Of a stretch of DNA of 64,000 nucleotides, positions 27,469 to 35,736 are shown piece after piece (position 1 is the stretch's first letter; every line of letters starts with the position of its first letter). Source of the stretch: Microbacterium hydrocarbonoxydans (GTDB taxonomy: Bacteria; Actinomycetota; Actinomycetes; Actinomycetales; Microbacteriaceae); contig NZ_JAMBOY010000003.1 in assembly GCF_023715885.1 (NCBI RefSeq), forward strand, positions 434,001-498,000, in the 5' to 3' direction. The notes below the pieces were generated by a model, which saw only the letters and a program-made list of their open reading frames with translations, was not told the origin of the DNA and made no database searches. The position numbers and the translations under genes are program-made.

Positions 27469-28565
27469 AGCGCCTGCGCATCGACTCGACGATCATCGTC
27501 CTCGGCATCCTCATCCTCACCCTGATCGTCGGCGCGATCCTCGTCGCCACCGTCGGGCGCAACTTCCTCAGCCCGGGGAACATCCGCGACATCCTCACCG
27601 GCATGAGCGTGCTGGGTCTCGTCGCGATCGGGCAGACGCTCGTGATCCTCGGCGCCTCGCTCGACCTCTCGGTGACGTACGTGATCAGCCTCTCGAGCCT
27701 CATCGCCGCGACGACCATGAACGGCAATCCCGCGAACATCCCCGCGGCCGTCGCCGTGACCCTCGTCGTGTGTGCGGGGATCGGCCTCGTCAACGGCCTC
27801 ATCGTCACGGTGCTGCGCGTGAACGGGTTCATCGCCACGCTCGGGGTGGGCCTGATCCTCCAGGGCATCCTCAACACGAACTTCGAGGGGACCGCCGGCA
27901 CGGTGCCGTGGGAGTTCCAGCTGATCGGAGCGACCGGGCTCGGACCGATCCCGGTGTCGACCATCATCATGATCCTGCTGGCCGTGCTGGTCTGGTTCCT
28001 GCTGGACCGCACGCGCACGGGCGCGCACCTCTTCGCCGTGGGCGGCGACCCCGAGATCGCGCGACTCTCCGGAGTGCGCACCCGACCGCCGCTCATCGCG
28101 GCGCACGTGCTGTGCTCGGTGTTCGCCGGCCTCGCAGGGCTGCTGCTCGCCAGCCGCCTCGGCGTCGGCAGTCCCACCGTCGGTCAGCAGGGCGGCTATG
28201 CGCTGCTCTCGATCGCCGCGGTCGTCCTCGGCGGCACGCTGCTGCTCGGCGGGCGCGGTTCGATCTGGGGGTCGATCGGCGGCGTCGCGATCCTCGCGGT
28301 CGTCGACAACGTGATGAGCGTCATGCAGGTGAACCCCTTCCTCAAGGACGTCGTCCGCGGCGTCGTGATCGTCGCCGCGGTCGCGGTGTACAGCCGCCGT
28401 GCGATCGTCAGCCGTCGCCCGAGGTTCGGCTCGGGCGGCACCCGCACCGGAGGAGACGACGCCGCAGCCGCGGCTGCGCCGGAGATGGCGGCGGCCGCCG
28501 CGCAGCTCTCCGACCCGCGAGCGACGACGCATCTCGGCACCGCGACGGAAGGAGAGCGGTCGTGA
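27465..28565 (+). CDS. Sugar ABC transporter permease 1 (RbsC type)
   Basis: A 366-residue membrane protein with eight to ten hydrophobic segments. The family blocks LVAIGQTLVILGASLDLSV, AVGGDPEIARLSGV (the cytoplasmic loop contacting the ATPase) and VVLGGTLLLGGRGSIWGS are present. It ends in an unusually long alanine-rich, polar tail of about 45 residues. ATG 27465 overlaps the ATPase stop, and its own stop overlaps the second permease start (GTGA at 28562). It should pair with that second permease. Confidence 0.92.
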   Translation: MKRLRIDSTIIVLGILILTLIVGAILVATVGRNFLSPGNIRDILTGMSVLGLVAIGQTLVILGASLDLSVTYVISLSSLIAATTMNGNPANIPAAVAVTLVVCAGIGLVNGLIVTVLRVNGFIATLGVGLILQGILNTNFEGTAGTVPWEFQLIGATGLGPIPVSTIIMILLAVLVWFLLDRTRTGAHLFAVGGDPEIARLSGVRTRPPLIAAHVLCSVFAGLAGLLLASRLGVGSPTVGQQGGYALLSIAAVVLGGTLLLGGRGSIWGSIGGVAILAVVDNVMSVMQVNPFLKDVVRGVVIVAAVAVYSRRAIVSRRPRFGSGGTRTGGDDAAAAAAPEMAAAAAQLSDPRATTHLGTATEGERS

Positions 28566-29641
28566 ATGTCCTGCGCACCCTGGTGAGCCCCCGCGGCGCC
28601 GTCTTCCTGCTTCTCGTGCTGCTTCTGGTGTCGGTCATGATCCTGAACCCGAGCTTCGCCGAACCGGGTCAACTGATGCGTTTCATCCAGCGCGTCGCCC
28701 CGATCGGCATCGTCGCGATCGGCCAGTACTTCGTGATCATCGCCGGAGAATTCGACCTCTCGCAGGGGTCGCTGATCACCGCGCAGGTCATCATCGCCGG
28801 CAATCTGGTCGGCCAGGACGACTCCCGCACCGTCCCTGTGCTGCTGCTCATGATCGTCGTGGGCGTCGTCGTGGGTCTCGTGAACGGCGTGCTGACGACG
28901 CTGCTGAAGGTGCCGTCCTTCATCGTCACCCTCGGCATGATGCTGGCCCTGCTCGGCGGAGTGATGTGGTGGACCGGCGGGGCGGCGACCGGCAATCCCG
29001 CCGACAGCTTCCGCGAGATCGGCCGCGGCGGCATCCGCGACGTCCCGGTGCTGGAGTTCGTCCCGTGGGCGGTGTTCATCCTCGCCGGATGGCTCGCCCT
29101 GGGCATCTGGATCACCAAGCGCCCGCTCGGCAAGACGCTCATCGCGATCGGCGACAACGCACGAGCGGTCGACTACGCCGGCGCCCGCCGCGCCTGGGTG
29201 ACCACGCGGGCGTTCGTGATCTCGTCGCTGTCGGCGACCGTCTCGGCGGTGCTCCTCGTCGGATACGCGGGCGTGCACCCCTCGGTCGGCCGCGGCTACG
29301 AGTTCGTGGCGATCACCGCCGTCGTGCTCGGCGGAGTCGTGCTCGGGGGCGGGCGGGGCTGGATCGTGGCCGCCGCCACCGGCGCTTTCGCCCTCGAAGC
29401 CCTCTTCCTGCTGCTGAACATCGCCGGGGTGCCGTCGACGCTCCGCGACGCCGTCCAGGGCGTCATCATCATCGCGGCCGTCGCCTACTCGGCGGTCGCC
29501 TTCCGCGCCCGACGACGGCGCGGACCCCACACTTCTCCCGACCAGGGGAAGGAGACGGAACCCGTGCTCGATGACCCGTCTCGACAGTCCGCATCACCGG
29601 CCCTCGCCTCCGGGGGCACCACAGAAACCAGAGGAGAATAG
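28562..29641 (+). CDS. Sugar ABC transporter permease 2 (RbsC type)
   Basis: A 359-residue permease paralogous to the preceding gene. It has IGIVAIGQYFVIIAGEFDLS, the loop AIGDNARAVDYAGA and ITAVVLGGVVLGGGRGWI. Two different permeases beside one double ATPase suggest a heterodimeric membrane channel. The C-terminus again has a polar tail of about 45 residues. The GTG start at 28562 overlaps the previous stop. The lipoprotein gene begins three bases after its stop. Confidence 0.92.
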   Translation: MNVLRTLVSPRGAVFLLLVLLLVSVMILNPSFAEPGQLMRFIQRVAPIGIVAIGQYFVIIAGEFDLSQGSLITAQVIIAGNLVGQDDSRTVPVLLLMIVVGVVVGLVNGVLTTLLKVPSFIVTLGMMLALLGGVMWWTGGAATGNPADSFREIGRGGIRDVPVLEFVPWAVFILAGWLALGIWITKRPLGKTLIAIGDNARAVDYAGARRAWVTTRAFVISSLSATVSAVLLVGYAGVHPSVGRGYEFVAITAVVLGGVVLGGGRGWIVAAATGAFALEALFLLLNIAGVPSTLRDAVQGVIIIAAVAYSAVAFRARRRRGPHTSPDQGKETEPVLDDPSRQSASPALASGGTTETRGE

Positions 29642-29643
29642 CA

Positions 29644-30852
29644 ATGCGACGATCGATGAAGATCGCCACCGCAGGGGTGGCTCTCTTCGGCCTCATCGCG
29701 CTCGCCGGGTGCACCACCGACCCGTCCGTCGCGCCGGCCGAGTCCGACAGTCCAGACGAGTCGGCCGAGACGGCGGAATGGTTCGACCAGGAGCTGTACG
29801 ACAAGCAGTTCGCCGAGCGCGACGTCGAGCCGCAGGGGCCCGCCGACCAGCCGTACCTGCAGCACATCAACGCCGAGATGGTCGACACGTCGAGCTTCGC
29901 GAGCGCCGGTCCGAAGAAGGCCTGCTTCGCGAACGCCTCGATCTCCAACCCCTGGCGGCAGACGGGCTGGATCACGATGAACGAGCAGCTGAAGGCCCTG
30001 CAGGAGGCCGGAGCGATCAGCGAGATGGAGACGCGCGACGCGCAGGACTCCGATGACACGCAGATCGCGGACATCGACTACTTCATCTCCGAGGGCGATT
30101 GCGACGTGTTCCTCATCTCCCCGAACAGCACGGCCGCGATGACTCCGGCCGTCGAGAGGGCGTGTGAGACGGGCAAGCCCGTCATCGTGTTCGACCGCGG
30201 CGTCGAGACCGATTGCCCGGTGACGTTCATCCATCCCATCGGCGGATTCGCGTGGGGCATCGACACCGCGGAGTTCCTCATCGACAATCTCGAGGAGGGC
30301 GACAAGGTCGTGGCGCTGCGCATCCTCCCCGGCGTCGACGTTCTCGAGCACCGGTGGGCCGGCGCGCAGAAGCTCTTCGACGAGGCCGGCATCGAGGCGG
30401 TCGACTACTTCACGGGCGCCGACCCGGCCGAGATCAAGAGCATCATCAGCGACGAGCTGGCCAAGGGCGATGTGGACGGGATCTGGATGGATGCCGGTGA
30501 CGGCGCCGTCGCCGCCATCGAGGCCTTCGAGGATGCCGGTGCCGACTACCCGGTCATGACCGGCGAGGATGAGATGAGCTTCCTGCGCAAGTGGAAGGAG
30601 ACGGGACTCACGGGCCTCGCGCCCGTGTACTCGAACTTCCAATGGCGCACCCCGCTGCTCGCCGCGCAGATGATCTTCGCGGGCCAGGAGGTGCCGAAGG
30701 AGTGGGTCCTGCCGCAGAAGCCCATCACCGAGGCGGAGCTCGATGACTACCTCGAGGCGAACGACGGCATGCCCGACGGGCACTACGCCAAGTTCGGCGG
30801 CGAGGATCTGCCGGGCTACCCGACGGTCTGGCAGGAACGTCAGATCCCCTGA
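29644..30852 (+). CDS. Sugar ABC transporter substrate-binding lipoprotein
   Basis: A 402-residue exported binding protein. The signal peptide has a basic start (MRRSMK), a hydrophobic core and a lipobox LAGC with the lipidated Cys23. The mature part has a periplasmic-binding-protein type I (ribose-type) layout, including CDVFLISPNSTAAMTPAV and KPVIVFDRGV. Its ligand defines what the locus imports but cannot be read from sequence. An AGGAGA ribosome site precedes ATG 29644. A palindromic element (30865-30944) follows and probably ends or attenuates the upstream transcript. Confidence 0.93.
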   Translation: MRRSMKIATAGVALFGLIALAGCTTDPSVAPAESDSPDESAETAEWFDQELYDKQFAERDVEPQGPADQPYLQHINAEMVDTSSFASAGPKKACFANASISNPWRQTGWITMNEQLKALQEAGAISEMETRDAQDSDDTQIADIDYFISEGDCDVFLISPNSTAAMTPAVERACETGKPVIVFDRGVETDCPVTFIHPIGGFAWGIDTAEFLIDNLEEGDKVVALRILPGVDVLEHRWAGAQKLFDEAGIEAVDYFTGADPAEIKSIISDELAKGDVDGIWMDAGDGAVAAIEAFEDAGADYPVMTGEDEMSFLRKWKETGLTGLAPVYSNFQWRTPLLAAQMIFAGQEVPKEWVLPQKPITEAELDDYLEANDGMPDGHYAKFGGEDLPGYPTVWQERQIP

Positions 30853-30864
30853 TCCGACCGGACG

Positions 30865-30944
30865 CGTTTCGTCTCGTCGCTTCGCTCCTCGCTCAACGGC
30901 CGGGTTCCGGCTCGGTCGTTGAGCGAGCGGAGCGAGACGAATCG
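30865..30944. repeat. Dispersed palindromic element, copy A
   Basis: A long imperfect hairpin. The left arm (30865-30898) opens CGTTTCGTCTCG and ends CTCGCTCAACG; the right arm (30917-30944) opens CGTTGAGCGAGCGG and ends GAGACGAATCG. An 18-base loop separates them. The same arms occur at 36719-36792 and, as a half copy, at 37144-37175. It sits between the lipoprotein and epimerase genes, where it could act as a terminator or an mRNA-stabilising hairpin. Confidence 0.8.
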
Positions 30945-30968
30945 CTCGGCATGATTCGAAGGAGAAGG

Positions 30969-31823
30969 ATGCCGCGCACGATCGCCGTCAACACCTGGGT
31001 GTGGACGTCGCCGCTCACCGATGCGACGATCGGACCGCTCGCCCGCAAGGCCCGCGACCTGGGGTACGAGGCCCTGGAGCTTCCGCTCGAGACGGTCGGA
31101 GACTGGCACCCCCAGCGCACCCGCGACCTGCTGGACGAGCTCGGCCTCGGCGCGATCGTGGTCGGTGCGATGGGTCCGGGGCGCTCGCTCGTCGCGAAGG
31201 CGGGCGATGTCGCGGCGACGCAGGACTATCTGCGCGCTTGCCTCGAGACCGCCCGCACCGTCGGATCGCGCGTCGTCGCCGGGCCCTTCTACGCACCCAC
31301 CGGTGTCACGTGGCGCATGGACGCCGACGAGCGCGCCGGAGCGATCGCCGAGCTGCGGGGAAGTCTCGCGCCCCTCGCGGCCGAGGCGGCGGAATCCGGC
31401 ATCACACTGGCCGTCGAGCCCCTGAACCGCTATGAGACCAGCATCCTGAACACGGTGGAGCAGAGCCTCGACGCCCTGTCTCCGCTGCTCGGTGAGGGCG
31501 TCGGGCTGGCGCTGGACACATACCACCTGAACATCGAGGAGAAGCGTCCGCCCGACGCCATCCGCACCGCCGGCTCCGCGATCGCACACGTCCAGGTGTG
31601 CGGGAGCGACCGGGGCGCCGTCGGCGACGACCACACCGACTGGCCGGAGATCCTGCGCGCGCTCGACGACGCCGGCTACACCGGAGCTCTCGGCCTCGAG
31701 AGCTTCACCGGGGAGAACGCGACGATCGCCGTCGCCGCTTCGGTGTGGCGTCCGCTGGCATCGAGCCAGGACGAGCTCGCCGCCCGCAGCATCGCCGCCC
31801 TTCGCGCATTGGAGCATGCATGA
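30969..31823 (+). CDS. Sugar epimerase of the D-tagatose 3-epimerase family
   Basis: A 284-residue TIM-barrel enzyme. The four expected metal ligands are visible: Glu150 (AVEPLNRYE), Asp183 (LDTYHLN), His207 (IAHVQVCGS) and Glu244 (LGLESF). Their order and spacing closely follow Glu152, Asp185, His211 and Glu246 of the Pseudomonas cichorii D-tagatose 3-epimerase. It would epimerise a ketose at C3 or act on a related sugar. ATG 30969 is chosen because GGAGAAGG lies just upstream; an ATG six codons earlier has no ribosome site. It is coupled to the next isomerase (ATGA). Confidence 0.87.
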   Translation: MPRTIAVNTWVWTSPLTDATIGPLARKARDLGYEALELPLETVGDWHPQRTRDLLDELGLGAIVVGAMGPGRSLVAKAGDVAATQDYLRACLETARTVGSRVVAGPFYAPTGVTWRMDADERAGAIAELRGSLAPLAAEAAESGITLAVEPLNRYETSILNTVEQSLDALSPLLGEGVGLALDTYHLNIEEKRPPDAIRTAGSAIAHVQVCGSDRGAVGDDHTDWPEILRALDDAGYTGALGLESFTGENATIAVAASVWRPLASSQDELAARSIAALRALEHA

Positions 31824-32827
31824 GCACTCATCCCGTCACGCTGTTCACCGGGCAGTGGGCCGACCTGCCGTTCGAGGAGGTGGCGCGTCTCGCCGCCTCG
31901 TGGGGGTATGACGGACTGGAGATCGCGGCGTCCGGCGACCACCTCGATCTGCGCCGCGCCGACGAGGACGACGCCTATGTCGCCTCCCGCCGGGAGATCC
32001 TCGACCGGCACGGGCTGCAGGTCTTCGCGATCTCGAACCATCTCGCAGGGCAGGCGGTGTGCGACGCGCCCATCGACTTCCGGCATCGCGCGATCCTCCG
32101 CGACTACGTGTGGGGCGACGGCGACGAGGAGGGTGTGCGCGGGCGCGCGGCCGACGACATGAAGCGCGCCGCCCGCGTGGCCCGCAAGCTCGGCGCAGAC
32201 ACGGTCGTCGGGTTCACCGGGTCGTCGATCTGGCCGTACGTGGCGATGTTCCCGCCGGTCGATGCGGCGGTGATCGAGGCCGGCTTCGACGATTTCGCCG
32301 CGCGGTGGACCCCGATCCTCGACGTGTTCGACGGTGAGGGGGTGCGCTTCGCGCACGAGGTGCACCCCGGCGAGATCGCCTACGACTACTGGAGCTCGGT
32401 GCGCGCCCTCGAGGCGATCGAGCATCGCGAGGCGTTCGGGTTCAACTGGGACCCCTCACACATGATGTGGCAGAACATCGACCCTGTCGGATTCATCGTC
32501 GATTTCGCCGACCGGATCTACCACGTCGACTGCAAGGACACCCGTATGCGTCCTCGGAACGGTCGCGCGGGCGTGCTGGGGTCGCACCTGCCCTGGGGCG
32601 ACCCCCGGCGCGGCTGGGACTTCGTATCGACCGGTCACGGGGATGTCCCGTGGGAGGACGCATTCCGCGCGCTCGACGCGGTCGGATACCCGGGGCCGAT
32701 CTCGATCGAATGGGAGGACGCAGGGATGGACCGGCTGCACGGGGCGCCCGAGGCGCTCGCGTTCGTCCGGTCGTTGCTGTGGCCGAGGCCCACGGCATCG
32801 TTCGACGCCGCGTTCCGCAATCAGTGA
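31820..32827 (+). CDS. Sugar phosphate isomerase/epimerase (xylose isomerase-like TIM barrel)
   Basis: A 335-residue TIM-barrel protein of the AP-endonuclease-2/xylose-isomerase-like superfamily. Probable metal ligands lie in FAHEVHPGEIAYDY, FNWDPSHMMWQ, YHVDCKDT and ISIEWEDAGMD. It is distinct from its neighbour and longer. Such enzymes occur in inositol, 3-keto-glycoside and rare-sugar pathways together with Gfo/Idh/MocA dehydrogenases, as here. The reaction is unknown. It overlaps the previous gene by four bases and ends the locus. Confidence 0.87.
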   Translation: MSTHPVTLFTGQWADLPFEEVARLAASWGYDGLEIAASGDHLDLRRADEDDAYVASRREILDRHGLQVFAISNHLAGQAVCDAPIDFRHRAILRDYVWGDGDEEGVRGRAADDMKRAARVARKLGADTVVGFTGSSIWPYVAMFPPVDAAVIEAGFDDFAARWTPILDVFDGEGVRFAHEVHPGEIAYDYWSSVRALEAIEHREAFGFNWDPSHMMWQNIDPVGFIVDFADRIYHVDCKDTRMRPRNGRAGVLGSHLPWGDPRRGWDFVSTGHGDVPWEDAFRALDAVGYPGPISIEWEDAGMDRLHGAPEALAFVRSLLWPRPTASFDAAFRNQ

Positions 32828-32849
32828 CGCTCGGGGCCGGCCCCTCGGA

Positions 32850-33830
32850 TCATCGCTCGCGCAGGCGCACGAGCCGCTCGTGTCCCGTCTCCTCCAGCTC
32901 GGCGATGTCGTCTCGCGACTTCAGGAAGTCGGAGAAAGACCGGTAGCCCAGAGCCTTCTCGCTGAACGACGGGTCCATGCGGCGCATGTGCGTCTTCACG
33001 GCCGAGCTGTGCAGCCACTCGTCCGCGTCCGCCTTGTCGTGGCCGAGGCGCAGGGCCCGCTGCAGCAGCTCCGTCGCCTCGTCCTTCTCGTCGGCCTCGT
33101 CCTTCTCGTCGGCCTCGTCCTTCTCATCGACCTTCGCCGGGGCGGCGGCCGACCTCTGCTTCGCGGACTTCGCCGGCTGACGCGACTTCGTCTTCGCAGC
33201 CGGTTCGACCGCGGGCTCCGGCACGGTCTCCGGCAGCTCGGGTGCGGCGGGCGACTTCGACGGGCGCACGACGCCGGGAAGGGAATCGTAGGCTTCGAAC
33301 TCATCGCAGGCTGCGGCGAGCGACTTCGCGGTCGACCCCGCGACCCCGACGCCGATCACATAGCGCCCCAGCCGCTTGCAGCGCTGTGCGAGCGGGACGT
33401 AGTCGCTGTCTCCGGCGACGATGACCACGTGCGTGAGATCGGGGAGGCGGAACATGTCTTCCACGGCATCCACCGCGAGGCGGATGTCGGCGCCGTTCTT
33501 GGCGTACGCGGCCGCGGGGAAGAGCTGCACGAGGTCGACCGCACGGGCGACGAGCTGCGAGCGGTACTCGGCGTTGACCGGCGACGACCAGTCTGCGTAT
33601 GCGCGGGTGAGAACGAGGGTGCCGAAAGAGGCCGCGTAGTCGATGATGGCGCCGACCTCGATCATCGCTCGCGCGAGGCGCTCCGCGACATCCGGATCGT
33701 CGGGATTCTCGGAGATGCGCTGGCGGTCTTTGCCGTACGCGTTGCGACCGTGCACGCGGTCGTACCAGGAGATGACGATGTTGTCGAAGTCCAGGTAGAC
33801 CGCCACGCGGGCGTCGGTGGCCTCAGCCAT
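32850..33830 (-). CDS. NYN domain protein with C-terminal OST-HTH/LOTUS domain
   Basis: A 326-residue protein. The N-terminal NYN (PIN-like) nuclease domain (about 1-160) has the acidic motifs AVYLDFDNIV, NGADIRLAVDAVE and IVAGDSDYVPLA. A lysine/acidic linker follows with DEKDEA repeated three times. The C-terminal LOTUS/OST-HTH domain (about 250-322, ALGYRSFSDFLKSRDDI) is a predicted RNA-binding winged helix. The likely role is RNA cleavage or turnover, inferred from the domains; no target is known. The ATG at 33830 overlaps the end of the Gfo/Idh/MocA gene by eight bases. Confidence 0.88.
   Translation of the reverse strand: MAEATDARVAVYLDFDNIVISWYDRVHGRNAYGKDRQRISENPDDPDVAERLARAMIEVGAIIDYAASFGTLVLTRAYADWSSPVNAEYRSQLVARAVDLVQLFPAAAYAKNGADIRLAVDAVEDMFRLPDLTHVVIVAGDSDYVPLAQRCKRLGRYVIGVGVAGSTAKSLAAACDEFEAYDSLPGVVRPSKSPAAPELPETVPEPAVEPAAKTKSRQPAKSAKQRSAAAPAKVDEKDEADEKDEADEKDEATELLQRALRLGHDKADADEWLHSSAVKTHMRRMDPSFSEKALGYRSFSDFLKSRDDIAELEETGHERLVRLRER
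33076..33129 (-). repeat. In-frame 18-base tandem repeat in the NYN gene
   Basis: Three units of 18 bases (33076-33093, 33094-33111, 33112-33129, the last with one mismatch) encode the DEKDEA linker of the NYN-LOTUS protein. Copy number could vary without breaking the frame, changing only linker length. Confidence 0.8.
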
Positions 33831-34818
33831 TGGCCGCCCCTTCCCTCGGGTAGCGCACCCCGATCTGCGTGCGGATCTCGTCGAGAGTGCCCATGATCGC
33901 GACGCTTTCGGCGACCGGCAGGACGTCGCCCTCGAGGATGCCGTCGCGCACGAGCCGCTCGGCCGCCTGGGCCTGGTACTGCATGCCCCGACCCGCGACG
34001 TCGGAGACGTACTCCTCGGTCACCGAGCCGTCGGGGAGGATCACGCGGAAGGTCGTCGGCGTGTACCAGACGTGGTCGATGTCGATCCGGGCCCGGGTGC
34101 CCACGATGCTCGCCGTGTTCGGCCCGGCGGCCCGTGACGACGACAGACTCGTCGAGATCGCGCCGCCCTCGTGGGTCATGATGGTGGCGACCTCGGCGTC
34201 GGCACCCGTCTCGACGAGCCGCCCGACGGCGGTCACGGTCGTCGGTGCGCCGAGCACGTCCCAGATGAACGAGATCGGGTAGATCCCGAGATCGAGCAAC
34301 GCTCCACCGCCGAGCTCGAGGTCGTTGAGGCGGTGCGAGGGATCGGTCGGGAGGGACTGCGTGTGGTCGGCGGTGACGGCACGGATCTCGCCGAGCGTGC
34401 CGGCCGCGATGATCTCGCGGATGCGCACCATGTGGGGCAGGTACCGGGTCCACATCGCCTCCATGACGAGGAGCCCGCGTTCGGATGCGAGGCGCTGCAG
34501 GTCCTCCGCCTCCTGGCTGTTCAGTGTGAACGCCTTCTCGACGAGCACGTGCTTGCCGGCCTCGAGCGCGAGCTTCGCGTTCTCGTGGTGCATCGGGTGC
34601 GGCGTCGAGACGTACACGATGTCGATGTCGGGGTCGGCGACGAGGGCCTCGTACGACGGGTGCGCGTGTGCGATGTCGAAGCGGGCGGCGAACGCATCCG
34701 CCGATTCCTGCGAACGCGAGCCCACGGCGACGAGATCGAGTCCCGCCGTGCGCAGATCGGATGCGAAGGCGCCGGCGATGCCGCCGGTCGCGAGGATTCC
34801 CCAACGAAGTCCAGTCAT
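33823..34818 (-). CDS. Gfo/Idh/MocA family oxidoreductase
   Basis: A 331-residue NAD(P)-dependent dehydrogenase. The N-terminal LRWGILATGGIAGAFASDL is the Rossmann motif, HVLVEKAFTLN replaces the usual EKP by EKA, and ADHTQSLPTDPSHRLNDLEL then GGGALLDLGIYPISF is the typical substrate-domain block. It resembles trans-dihydrobenzenediol dehydrogenase-like members. The substrate is unknown. ATG 34818 has TACGCT (34825-34830) six bases upstream; the longer frame beyond it is spurious. It is in an operon with the NYN-LOTUS gene. Confidence 0.88.
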   Translation of the reverse strand: MTGLRWGILATGGIAGAFASDLRTAGLDLVAVGSRSQESADAFAARFDIAHAHPSYEALVADPDIDIVYVSTPHPMHHENAKLALEAGKHVLVEKAFTLNSQEAEDLQRLASERGLLVMEAMWTRYLPHMVRIREIIAAGTLGEIRAVTADHTQSLPTDPSHRLNDLELGGGALLDLGIYPISFIWDVLGAPTTVTAVGRLVETGADAEVATIMTHEGGAISTSLSSSRAAGPNTASIVGTRARIDIDHVWYTPTTFRVILPDGSVTEEYVSDVAGRGMQYQAQAAERLVRDGILEGDVLPVAESVAIMGTLDEIRTQIGVRYPREGAANG

Positions 34819-34920
34819 GTTCTCAGCGTAGACGGTGAGGGTGCTCGCGACTCGAACGAGACGAGGTCGACGTGTGAGCAGAATACTGGACGGGATCCAA
34901 CAAGTGACTACAGTTCTGCC

Positions 34921-35736
34921 GTGCAGTCGCAACTGATCCCCACGCCCCGCGCCTTCGTGCAGCCCACCCTCTGGATAGCGATCCTCCTCGTCGTGATCGT
35001 TCTCGGCGCCAACTTCCTCCCGCTTCCGCCGCTGCTGTCCGGTACGCCGAGCGCCGACGCCATCGGGGAGGGCTTGGCGCCGACACTGATCGGACTCGTG
35101 GTCGTCTGCGCCGCGGTCACCGTGCTCGGATGGTGGCGCCCCGTGTTGACAGATCGTTCCCGTGTCCATCCGTCGTGGGGTGCGGTGCCGGCTGTGTTCG
35201 TGGTCGCGTGGTGCGGATTGATCGCGACGGGCGACTACTCGGCGGACGGTACTTTCCTGCTGGCCGCCATCGTGTCGACGGTGATCGTCGTCGTCAACGA
35301 GGAACTCATCATGCGCGGTGTGCTCATCACGGGCCTGCGCGGCGTCCGGGTGCCGGAATGGGGAGTCTGGCTTCTGTCATCGCTGGTCTTCGCTCTCGCC
35401 CATTACGCGCTGCTCATCGGTCCGGACCCTGCCGGTTTCGAGGACGCGACGGCCTTCGTGCGGTCGGCGTTCTTCCTCGGCACCCTCGCCTACCTCACCC
35501 GTCGCGTCACCGGTTCGCTCGCTGCGTGCGTCGTGCTGCACTCGGTGAACAACATCGCGCTCTACGGCATCCACGAGGACCAGTGGGCGCGGGAGTGGTT
35601 CGCTGGTGCGGGAGCCCTCTGCTTCTACGCGGCACTCCCCGTCGTCATCGCGTTGCTGATCACGGAAGCGGCCAGAGACCGGCGCCGCCGGGGTGACGGC
35701 CACGCTGTGGTCGGAGCCGAGCCCGCGCAACTCTAG
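34921..35736 (+). CDS. CPBP family intramembrane metalloprotease
   Basis: A 271-residue membrane protein with about seven hydrophobic segments. The CPBP (Abi) signatures are in order: EExxxR as NEELIMRG (Glu127, Glu128, Arg132), FxxxH as FALAH (His161) and HSVNN near residue 204. Members are Rce1-like proteases, some linked to bacteriocin self-immunity. No bacteriocin gene is nearby. GTG 34921 has no ribosome site but has TACAGT (34909-34914) six bases upstream, so the transcript is likely leaderless. Its stop and the convergent oxidoreductase stop share one CTAG. Confidence 0.87.
   Translation: MQSQLIPTPRAFVQPTLWIAILLVVIVLGANFLPLPPLLSGTPSADAIGEGLAPTLIGLVVVCAAVTVLGWWRPVLTDRSRVHPSWGAVPAVFVVAWCGLIATGDYSADGTFLLAAIVSTVIVVVNEELIMRGVLITGLRGVRVPEWGVWLLSSLVFALAHYALLIGPDPAGFEDATAFVRSAFFLGTLAYLTRRVTGSLAACVVLHSVNNIALYGIHEDQWAREWFAGAGALCFYAALPVVIALLITEAARDRRRRGDGHAVVGAEPAQL

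Noticed and set aside
34921..35736. Bacteriocin immunity locus around the CPBP protease
   Set aside because: No small precursor peptide, modification enzyme or exporter gene was found next to it.
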